Part shown: positions 57,130 to 64,000 of the stretch, in pieces
How positions within the stretch are numbered: position 1 is the stretch's first letter
Layout of the letters: the number at the start of each line of letters is the position of its first letter
NCBI GenBank assembly: GCA_963696545.1
Contig: CAVOKQ010000003.1
Coordinates: 12,293 to 76,292, forward strand
Length of the DNA: 64,000 nucleotides
Reading direction: 5' to 3'
Origin: RPQJ01 sp963696545
GTDB lineage: Bacteria; Pseudomonadota; Gammaproteobacteria; Steroidobacterales; Steroidobacteraceae
Translations under genes and position numbers: made by a program
The notes under the pieces: generated by a model
Database searches by the model: none
Seen by the model: the letters and a program-made list of their open reading frames with translations, nothing else
What the model was told of the DNA's origin: nothing

Positions 57130-57984
57130 ATGATGCGTATGCAAAGATTCCCCCTCGTCCTCGTCGCGGCCGTCGGCCTGCTGGCCGGCTGCACCAAGCC
57201 GGCGGAAGACGCCACGAAGCCCGCGGCGGGCAAGACCGAGACCGCTGCGAAGGCTGCCGCCACGGTCGTCGCCACGGTGAACGGCCAGAAGATCAGCTCC
57301 GAGACCTTCAACGTCTTCCTGCAGGCGGTCACCAACAAGCCGGGCGCGGAGGTTCCCGCCGAGCAGAAGTCGCAGATGCTCGACCAGCTGATCAACATGA
57401 CGCTCGCGGCGCAGGCCGGCGAGAAGGAAGGCCTGCAGAACGACGCCGACGTGAAGGCGCGCATCGAGCTGCTGCGCACACAGATCCTCGCCGAGGCGGC
57501 GACCGAGAAGTACATCAAGGCGCACCCGGTGTCCGAGTCCGAAGTGAAGGCCGAGTACGACACGCAGGTCGGCAACATGCCGAAGGAGTACAAGGCGCGG
57601 CACATCCTCGTCGAGACCAAGGAGAAGGCCGAGGCGATCATCAAGGAACTCGCCGCGGGCGGTGACTTCGCGAAGATCGCGACCAAGGAGTCGAAGGATC
57701 CGGGCAGCGGCAAGAACGGCGGTGATCTCGGCTGGTTCTCGGCGCAGACGATGGTCAAGCCGTTTGCCGACGCTGTCGCGGCGCTGCAGAAGGGCCAGAC
57801 GACCCAGGCGCCGGTAAAGAGCGAGTTCGGCTGGCACGTGATCCAGCTCGAGGACACCCGCTCGCCGGCCGCACCCGCTTTCGAGGACGTGAAGCAGCAG
57901 GTGGAGACGCTGAGCCAGCGCAAGAAGCTGCAGGCTTACCTGGACGAACTCCGCAAGACCGCGAAGATCCAGAAAACCGAATAG
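57130..57984 (+). CDS. Peptidylprolyl isomerase lipoprotein (parvulin/PpiC-type)
   Basis: 284 residues: a lipoprotein signal with lipobox LLAGC (Cys21), an Ala/Lys-rich linker, an N-terminal SurA-like helical domain, and one parvulin domain with YKARHILVETKEKAE, GGDFAKIATKES, GGDLGWF and GWHVIQLED. It probably sits at the outer or inner membrane in the periplasm as a chaperone/isomerase. AGAGG precedes the ATG at 57130 by four bases. The gene ends at a strong terminator. Confidence 0.9.
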   Translation: MMRMQRFPLVLVAAVGLLAGCTKPAEDATKPAAGKTETAAKAAATVVATVNGQKISSETFNVFLQAVTNKPGAEVPAEQKSQMLDQLINMTLAAQAGEKEGLQNDADVKARIELLRTQILAEAATEKYIKAHPVSESEVKAEYDTQVGNMPKEYKARHILVETKEKAEAIIKELAAGGDFAKIATKESKDPGSGKNGGDLGWFSAQTMVKPFADAVAALQKGQTTQAPVKSEFGWHVIQLEDTRSPAAPAFEDVKQQVETLSQRKKLQAYLDELRKTAKIQKTE

Positions 57985-58009
57985 CTGTCAAGATTCGTTT
58001 TTTCGTGAG

Positions 58010-58046
58010 CGGCCGGATTCCCACAGGGGGTCCGGCCGTTTTCTTT
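58010..58046 (+). terminator. Intrinsic terminator after the PPIase gene
   Basis: CGGCCGGA (58010-58017) pairs with TCCGGCCG (58031-58038), followed by TTTTCTTT. Confidence 0.85.
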
Positions 58047-58268
58047 GGCGGGCGCCTGTCGGGCGACCAACTGACGCCAGCAGCGAGCCTGGCCTGCCCT
58101 GACTGCCGCACTCCCGACTGTCCACGTGGTCTGGAGATCGGGCGACCTTCCCGGACCGCTTGCGCGCGTCGTGGCCCCCAGCAACGTCCCACCGAAAATT
58201 TCGACGTCTTTCGAGATAGTCACTCTATCTATCTATTTGTCATAAGATTTCCTATGGCGCCGTGAAAC

Positions 58269-58284
58269 TGTGACCGAGGTCACA
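58269..58284. promoter_or_regulatory. CRP/Clp-like operator
   Basis: TGTGACCGAGGTCACA fits TGTGA-N6-TCACA exactly, with A/T-rich flanks AAAC and TTTT like the E. coli CRP consensus. It lies about 240 bases upstream of the promoter of the DUF6502 gene. Function is inferred. Confidence 0.6.
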
Positions 58285-58509
58285 TTTTCCAGGGAACGCG
58301 GGTTCCAGGCGCCACTGGCTAGATCCAGATCGAGTTTACATAGCGCGATTTTGCGCAGGAAATTGGCGCTGCCGCTGTCTCATGCCGGCCTTTCGAGCCC
58401 ATGGTCACACCCCCCTGAAATCGCTGGTGTTTGTATCGTCGCGGCCGCCGCGCCTGCTCCGAGAGCGTCCCTGAGCAACCGTACGTAAGTGTACGAATAT
58501 GTTCATATC

Positions 58510-58537
58510 TTGACCGTGTGGACCCCGCCGCTATAGT
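58510..58537 (+). promoter_or_regulatory. Sigma-70 promoter of the DUF6502-repeat protein operon
   Basis: TTGACC (58510-58515) and TATAGT (58532-58537) with a 16-base spacer. Confidence 0.6.
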
Positions 58538-58613
58538 CCGCCGCGGGGACTTAACAATATCCATGTCAGCGGCAGTAGCAATCTGGACGGCGCCACCCGC
58601 TTACGGGCTTGGA

Positions 58614-59511
58614 ATGAGCGAGAACGTAAAGAAATCGTTACTTGCGGCGTGTCGTCACCTGCTCCACCCGCTGGTGAGGATCTTGCTGCGCCAAGGCGTG
58701 TCATTTGGCGAATTCGCGGATTCAGTCCGCGGTGCGTATATCGACATCGCAGCCAGAGATCTCGTGCCTGCAGGGCGTCCGCTTACGGACGTCAGGTTGG
58801 GAATTCTCACGGGCATCGCTGCTCGAGATGTGGGTCGATCCGCGCTAACGACACAGGCGATGGTGACGAAGTCGACGCGAGCCAGATTGCACGGGTGTTG
58901 CAAGGCTGGAGTAGGACCGCGAGTACTTGGGTCCGTACGGCCTGCCTCTCGAAGTTCCATTCGCTGGCGATGGAACATCGTTTGAACAACTGGTCGCGAA
59001 GTACGCAGATGGTGTGTCGCCTCGCTTGTTGCTCAACGAACTCGTTCGTGTCAACGCGGCATTCGAAACGAACGACGGCTACGTTCGACTTCTGAACCGA
59101 ACGTACGTGCCCTCGCCTCTCGATCGACTAGGTCTCGAGCGCATGGGTACCGTCGTCGGCTATTTCATCGACACTGTGGATTACAACCTGCAGAAGAAGC
59201 AGCAGGGAGCCGGTCGATTCGAAAGATCCGTGATCACCATGGAGGGTCTGTCGCCCGACGATCTGGCTGCGTTTGACCAGTTCGTCAGGGCGAAGGGTCA
59301 GGAGTTCCTTGAGATTCTCGACGACTGGCTCGGAGAGCACGAGATCAAGGGCGGTCACAATCTCCCGGCATCAGACGCAATCCGGACAGGCGTCGGAGTC
59401 TTCCACTTCATCGATAAGTCCCTAGGGGCAGATGAACCTGTTTTTTACCAAGTGTCGCCGCCGCAGGCGGACGGCGATACGCAAGGCGAAGTCGAAGGGG
59501 ATTTGAAATGA
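58614..59511 (+). CDS. DUF6502-like protein (two frameshifts)
   Basis: The protein begins MSENVKKSLLAACRHLLHPLVRILLRQGVSFGEFADSV, the DUF6502 start; the later part has GPYGLPLEVPFAG and FERSVITMEGL. The sequence is spread over three frames: 58614 to about 58836, then to about 58913, then to 59511. One base added near 58833-58838 and one near 58911-58915 gives a continuous 299-residue protein with no stops. An ATG at 58563 is also open. Role is not known; an N-terminal helix-turn-helix character is possible. Its stop overlaps the start of the next gene (ATGA), so the two are co-expressed. Confidence 0.7.
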
Positions 59512-61656
59512 ACAACGCTGGTCGAATTAGTGCGATCGCCGTAGCTGTCTCGTTGGCGCTTGCCAGCACGGCTAGCTCGTCGGCCCAAGCATGGGCGTCA
59601 CGTCCAGGCCGACCTCAAGCAAGCCGACCAAAGCGATTACCGGCAGTAATGCGATCACGGGTAGTGACGCGATCACCGGTAGCGATGCCATCACCGGCAG
59701 CGACCAGCGCAAGCCCAAGAAGCCCACCGCCATCACCGGCAGTGATGCGATCACCGGTAGCGATGCCATTACCGGCAGCGACCAGCGCAAGCCGAAGAAG
59801 CCCACCGCCATCACCGGCAGTGATGCGATCACCGGTAGCGATGCCATCACCGGCAGCGACGCGATCACGGGCAGTGATGCGATCACCGGTAGCGATGCCA
59901 TCACCGGCAGCGACCAGCGCAAGCCCAAGAAGCCCACCGCCATCACCGGCAGTGATGCGATCACCGGTAGCGATGCCATTACCGGCAGCGACCAGCGCAA
60001 GCCGAAGAAGCCCACCGCCATCACCGGCAGTGATGCGATCACCGGTAGCGATGCCATCACCGGCAGCGACGCGATCACGGGCAGTGATGCGATCACCGGT
60101 AGCGATGCCATCACCGGCAGCGACCAGCGACAGCCGAAGAAGCCCACCGCCATCACCGGCAGTGATGCGATCACCGGTAGCGATGCCATTACCGGCAGCG
60201 ACCAGCGCAAGCCGAAGAATGCGGATCGCCATCACCGGCAGTGATGCGATCACCGGTAGCGATGCCATCACCGGCAGTGATGCGATCACCGGTAGCGATG
60301 CCATTACCGGCAGCGACCAGCGCAAGCCGAAGAAGCCCACCGCCATCACCGGCAGTGATGCGATCACCGGTAGCGATGCCATCACCGGCAGCGACGCGAT
60401 CACGGGCAGTGATGCGATCACCGGTAGCGATGCCATCACCGGCAGCGACCAGCGCAAGCCCAAGAAGCCCACCGCCATCACCGGCAGTGATGCGATCACC
60501 GGTAGCGATGCCATCACCGGCAGCGACGCGATCACGGGCAGTGATGCGATCACCGGTAGCGATGCCATCACCGGCAGCGATGCCATCACCAGCGACCAGC
60601 GCAAGCCCAAGAAGCCCACCGCTATCACCGGCAGTGATGCGATCACCGGTAGCGATGCCATTACCGGCAGCGACGCGATCACTGGCAGTGATGCGATCAC
60701 CGGTAGCGATGCCATCACCGGCAGCGACCAGCGCAAGCCGAAGAAGCCCACCGCCATCACCGGCAGTGATGCGATCACCGGTAGCGATGCCATCACCGGC
60801 AGCGACCAGCGCAAGCCGAAGAAGCCCACCGCCATCACCGGCAGTGATGCGATCACCGGTAGCGATGCCATCACCGGCAGCGACGCGATCACGGGCAGTG
60901 ATGCGGTGCCATCACCGGTAGCGATGCCATCACCGGCAGCGACCAGCGCAAGCCCAAGAAGCCCACCGCCATCACCGGCAGTGATGTGATCACCGGTAGC
61001 GATGCCATCACCGGCAGCGACGCGATCACGGGCAGTGATGCGATCACCGGTAGCGATGCCATCACCGGCAGCGATGCCATCACCGGCAGCGACCAGCGCA
61101 AGCCCAAGAAGCCCACCGCTATCACCGGCAGTGATGCGATCACCGGTAGCGATGCCATTACCGGCAGCGACGCGATCACGGGCAGTGATGCCTTGAAGAC
61201 AGCAGTCGCGCGAAACGTACTGGTTAGCGGGCCGTTGGAGAAGGTTGATTCGAAGACTGGTGTCGTGACCATTCTTGGTCAGCGCTACCAGGCTACCGCG
61301 GGGGCAACAGCTCTTGAGAGGCTCGCGGCTGAGCTCTCAGCAGGCTCAAGTGTTATTGCTACGGTAGTCGGCGGAAAGGACACGTCAGGCAGAATTCGTG
61401 CGACGAAACTGCTTCTTGGCGGCACGAACTACACGCCCGGCGCTTCGCCGGTACTGGTCGTTGGCCGCGTCGATTCAGTCCAGTCGTCCACCGGCCAAAT
61501 CATGGTTGGTCAACTGCAGATTGACTACAGTGGGCCTTGGCCACGCAGCAAGTGCAACCTAAAGTTGGCCAGATCGTTGCTGTTGCCGGTTCACAGGCAG
61601 CCGCTGGGGCGCCGCTCACAGCAACCAAGATGTTTGTTGTCCCGTCAGGCAACTAG
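59508..61656 (+). CDS. Secreted AITGSD-hexapeptide repeat protein with DUF5666-like C-terminus (frameshifted)
   Basis: It starts with a signal peptide (IAVAVSLALASTASSSAQA). After a frame change near 59585-59593 comes GVTSRPTSSKPTK, about 70 copies of A-I-T-G-S-D in blocks of 2 to 7, and 13 linkers of the type QRKPKKPT. The C-terminal region (from about 61190) has two similar beta-rich units: VLVSGPLEKVDSKTGVVTILG and VLVVGRVDSVQSSTGQIMVG, each followed by a V-x-G segment, resembling DUF5666. The ITGSD frame is correct because it continues into this domain. Further frame breaks occur near 60215-60228, 60903 and 61556; the true stop is TAG at 61654. Probably extracellular or periplasmic. Confidence 0.75.
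59633..61189 (+). repeat. 18-bp tandem repeat array encoding AITGSD
   Basis: About 1.56 kb of near-identical 18-base units of three main types (GCCATCACCGGCAGCGAC, GCGATCACGGGCAGTGAT, GCGATCACCGGTAGCGAT) arranged in higher-order blocks separated by a Lys/Pro-rich linker about 24 bases long. Even silent positions are conserved, which indicates recent duplication or gene conversion. Units differ by whole multiples of 18 bases, so length changes would keep the frame. Confidence 0.95.
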
Positions 61657-61683
61657 CCTATCGTCAGTCGAGCCGAAGGAAAG

Positions 61684-61714
61684 AAGGCCAGCCTTGCGCT
61701 GGCCTTCTCTTCTT
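61684..61714 (+). terminator. Intrinsic terminator after the repeat-protein gene
   Basis: GAAGGCCAGC (61684-61693) pairs with GCTGGCCTTC (61699-61708), followed by TCTTCTT. Confidence 0.8.
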
Positions 61715-61860
61715 GGCGAATGTCACCATCGGTGCGGCCTCGCTTTCGAGTATCTACTTTGACGGTGGAGCTTAAGGCTCTGCGCCATTGCGGTCTGATT
61801 GCACGTCGACTAGAGAGTCTGATGGCATCGATGTTGCGCCACTCGTGGACATCCACAGGT

Positions 61861-62838
61861 TCAAATCCAGGGCCCGCTACTTCGATTGGAGGCAGACTTG
61901 ATCGAGGTCGAACTCAGGTAGGCCGCGTGCACTACCCGAACTCGAAATCCATGTGCCCAAATTCGGCCAGCGACCGGACGCGTCCAGCCTCCAACAGGTG
62001 ATGGACCAGGTAGCCGGCTTGCCTCCCAGGAGCCGGGCGGGAGCGCTTTGAGAGGAATTTGAAGTGGCAATAGGTCTTTCACCAGCACAACGGACGATAG
62101 TGGGTCTTGCTCATCGCCGCCACCCCGAAAGTCCCATCCGCGGGAAGCAATGCCAACCACGCGCCCCCTGGAATCGAAAACGGGCCCGCCGCTCGCACCT
62201 GACCTGACTTCGATACTTGTTTCTAGGTGCGGCTGCGGAATAAATGGGCGGGCCCTCGCTTCCACAAGATCGAGTACCTGGCCCTCAAAGAAATCGGCTC
62301 GGATGACCGGAGTTGCCGCGTTGTTCGTGAAATCCAATACCTCGTTCTCCGGATACGCATACGTCACGATCTGCGCCCCGATCGCCGGACAACGCTGAGT
62401 CAACTTGACTCGCCGATGATCAGGGGTGCATCAGGAAACCGCGCCATGTAAGTTATCGACCTGCGCTATACCCAGATCGACCTGATCCAGCCAGGTCACA
62501 CTTAACACCCGCCTAAGATGCACCTGGTTATCATCCGCGAGGTGACAGACGAAGGCTGTGCCGACGCCGACGCCGACGCGGAGGTCATGTAGGACATGAG
62601 CTGCCGTTAGCACCAACCCATATCGGGTGACGTAGCAGCCTGTCCCGACCACTTTCAGCCTTCCGGGTTCCAGCTCTTTCAAAATCGGCAAGACGCCGTC
62701 ACCGGGGCGGAGCGCATCGCCGTCGCCATCGAATGCGCCGTGCTGCGCGTTCGATGTCTCGTCCGTTTCTGCCTCGTTGATCAGACCCGCAATACGCAAC
62801 AAGGCTCGTGCATTGCGAGTTGCCCGCCAGACTTGCAA
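61861..62838 (-). pseudogene. Trypsin-like serine protease, frameshifted
   Basis: The catalytic triad is recognisable: His in GTGCYVTRYGLVLTAAHVL, Asp in DQVDLGIAQVD, Ser in VRSGASGGPVFDSRGRVVGIASRGW. The first two lie in a frame from 62838 to 62431, the serine in another from 62403 to 61861. An intermediate piece (ARFPDAPLIIGE) lies in the third frame. One base removed and one added near 62440 and 62405 would restore it. The C-terminal tail (after about 62000) is low in recognisable structure. The start is unclear (TTG at 62838); a hydrophobic stretch further upstream (VVLAAAFMGGTAIA, another frame) could be its signal peptide. A decayed gene or an error-rich region. Confidence 0.55.
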
Positions 62839-62985
62839 AGAATCTGGCCGCCCACTGCGCCCACGTAACGGGGCAGCAATGGTTGATTGGGTTCAGCAAC
62901 TGGATCAATGTTGATGTGCGCAATCGCCGTTCCACCCATAAACGCGGCCGCAAGTACCACCTCGCAAGCTGTTCACTGAAGTTCC

Positions 62986-63465
62986 CTATAGGAGATTCGA
63001 CTGCTCCCATACTTCGGGGACATCAATTATGGGAATCCGACCACCCGCGAGGCGCTGAAATTCAGTGACATTGCCGGTCACGATCATCTCCGGCCTGGTG
63101 AGCAATGGCAGTCGCGATAATCTCGATGTCCCGCCCTTAGCATGTGCCGGTGGCCCGGGTCCGCCCGGCCGACTGCTTGCCGGCTCCGGTATAAGCTGCA
63201 GCAATCGCGGCACACTTCGCGTCGAATCCAGGCAGGCAAAGAAGCTGCGCTCCAATGCCGCAGAGCTTCGCGCTCCGCATCCGCTGATGCCGAGACCTCT
63301 CTCGAATACTCGGCAACCACAATTGCCGTTACCATTACGCGTCATTCTCTCGATCCAACTGCGCCAGGAACCGCCGCGCCCCGCCGATCATTCCTTCCTC
63401 GGATGGTCACTCTTCGATGCCCCCTGAACACCCCAGATCAGTACGTTCGTGTCAATGCAGATCAA
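62986..63465 (-). pseudogene. PIN-domain (VapC-like) toxin, frameshifted
   Basis: Read on the minus strand from TTG at 63465: ICIDTNVLIWGVQG (first acidic residue), then in another frame VMVTAIVVAEYSREVS (conserved Glu), then FDAKCAAIAAAY, then DIEIIATAIAH, then VTGNVTEFQRLAGGRIPIIDVPE and stop at 62986. All PIN-domain blocks appear in order, but across three frames, so at least three indels separate them. In its intact form such a protein would be an RNase toxin. As written it cannot be made. Confidence 0.55.
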
Positions 63466-63717
63466 GAAGCCGCTCTCTCGAAGGCCCGACACAAACTCGG
63501 CCGCATCCACACCATCCCAACGATTCTTCGCAAATGCGGCCAGCTCGCTAAGACCCTGCATGATCGACGCCTGCCGAAAGGCGGAAACAGCGGTCGCCCG
63601 AAATCGCGCAGTTCAAGACTCTGCGCGTCCCAAGTCGCTTCACCACTCAACGCAACTTCATCGTAGAGTCGCCGACCCAGATCGCGTGCGATCACCTCGC
63701 TAACTTCAATGTGCAGC
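63466..63717 (-). pseudogene. Remnant of the cognate antitoxin gene
   Basis: Directly upstream of the PIN gene the minus strand encodes HIEVSEVIARDLGRRLYDEVALSGEATWDAQSLELRDF in one frame, and then AFRQASIMQGLSELAAFAKNRWDGVDAAEFVSGLRESGFL in a second frame. Together they resemble a small antitoxin, ending where the toxin begins. One indel near 63600 separates the parts. Start not identified. This is inferred mainly from position. Confidence 0.35.
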
Positions 63718-64000
63718 AACCAGCATTGCCGGATACGCGAAGCTCCGCCTTTGGTTTTGTCGCCCCTCCGACCCTCAAGCAGCGGGCCAGAAGTGTCGTG
63801 GTCCCGTGCACAACCGGACGTTCCTGCACCGATGGCACCGAGTCGGGCGCTATTCAGTTCCGCATCGGGGACGTTAAGGGCATCGGATCGCCTGATCCGA
63901 TAGCCGCCCCAAGATCGACGCCCTGGCGACTTGCGCAAGGTCAAACAGCGCCAAATGGGCTGCTCGTGGCAGTTCTTGATACCGGCCACTCTGCGCCGCC
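63718..64000. other. No gene recognised at the window end
   Basis: Open frames exist on both strands but none shows composition or motifs of a real protein, and no RNA gene or terminator is evident. Confidence 0.4.

Larger units (their letters stand above)
57985..58613. other. Non-coding gap with terminator, CRP-like site and promoter
   Basis: No gene of credible composition is seen in these 629 bases. The interval holds the intrinsic terminator of the PPIase operon at its left end, a perfect CRP-like dyad near 58.27 kb, and a sigma-70 promoter at 58.51-58.54 kb. The stretch around 58200-58260 is unusually AT-rich (TATCTATCTATTTGTC). Confidence 0.6.

Noticed and set aside
59615..60892. Long antisense open frame of Leu-Pro-Val repeats
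   Set aside because: It is the reverse reading of the AITGSD array; long open frames are expected when an 18-bp unit lacks stops on both strands. No start signal or homology supports it.
59633..61189. Possible CRISPR array
   Set aside because: Direct repeats are contiguous 18-bp coding units without unique spacers and no cas genes are nearby; the reading frame continues into a conserved C-terminal domain.

Overview
The window is a G+C-rich chromosomal segment of a gammaproteobacterium. Several features point to the Xanthomonadales/Steroidobacterales side of the class. These are a fused aspartate kinase–diaminopimelate decarboxylase (LysAC), a MetX-type homoserine acyltransferase paired with MetB, a TrpR-like YerC/HisR gene heading a compact his operon, and the gene order gyrA-serC-serA-pheA-aroA-cmk-rpsA-ihfB-lapA-lapB. 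The assignment is an inference from gene content; no rRNA gene is present.

Layout. 0-3.5 kb: the 3' end of leuB, a structured putative small RNA with terminator, and metXB behind a SAM-I (S-box) riboswitch. 3.5-10.9 kb: yerC/hisR-hisGDCBHAFI, nearly every junction overlapping; hisF appears to start on AUU. 10.9-18.5 kb: asd, lysAC, a SAM hydrolase, small envelope proteins and tRNA-Pro. 18.5-25.9 kb (minus strand): tRNA-Val, thrS-infC-rpmI-rplT-pheST-ihfA-merR; infC appears to start on AUC. 25.9-29.6 kb: uvrB, interrupted in its Walker A motif by a 553-residue intein that carries LAGLIDADG motifs and an extra helix-turn-helix. 29.7-45.6 kb: aspC, tRNA-Asn, gabT, galU, a ComEA-like protein, lapBA, ihfB, rpsA, cmk, aroA, pheA, serA, serC, gyrA. 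45.8-51.5 kb: a tightly overlapped plus-strand operon mtaD-ubiG-gph-rmuC-(squalene/phytoene-synthase-like)-SDR. 51.4-55.9 kb: rluB-scpB-scpA-trpS-yciO on the minus strand. 56-58 kb: yciB-yciI-bolA-PPIase ending at a clear terminator.

58.0-64 kb is different in character. A CRP-like operator and a sigma-70 promoter precede a two-gene unit: a DUF6502-like protein, then a secreted protein with about 70 tandem A-I-T-G-S-D hexapeptides, 13 lysine-rich linkers and a C-terminal DUF5666-like pair. Remnants of a trypsin-like protease and of a PIN-domain toxin with its antitoxin follow.

Several conserved genes are broken by single-base indels: lysAC, the SAM hydrolase, pheT three times, aspC, the DUF6502 gene, the repeat gene, the protease and the toxin. 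Because pheT and lysAC should be essential, base-level sequence error is the simplest explanation in the core. The much higher indel density after 58.6 kb may also reflect gene decay.

Functionally the segment is mostly amino-acid biosynthesis (Leu, Met, His, Lys/DAP, Phe, Ser, Asp), translation (PheST, ThrS, TrpS, IF3, L20, L35, S1) and nucleoid/chromosome factors (IHF alpha and beta, ScpAB, GyrA). There is a recurring SAM/methionine theme: riboswitch-controlled metXB, SAM hydrolase, and MTA/SAH deaminase.
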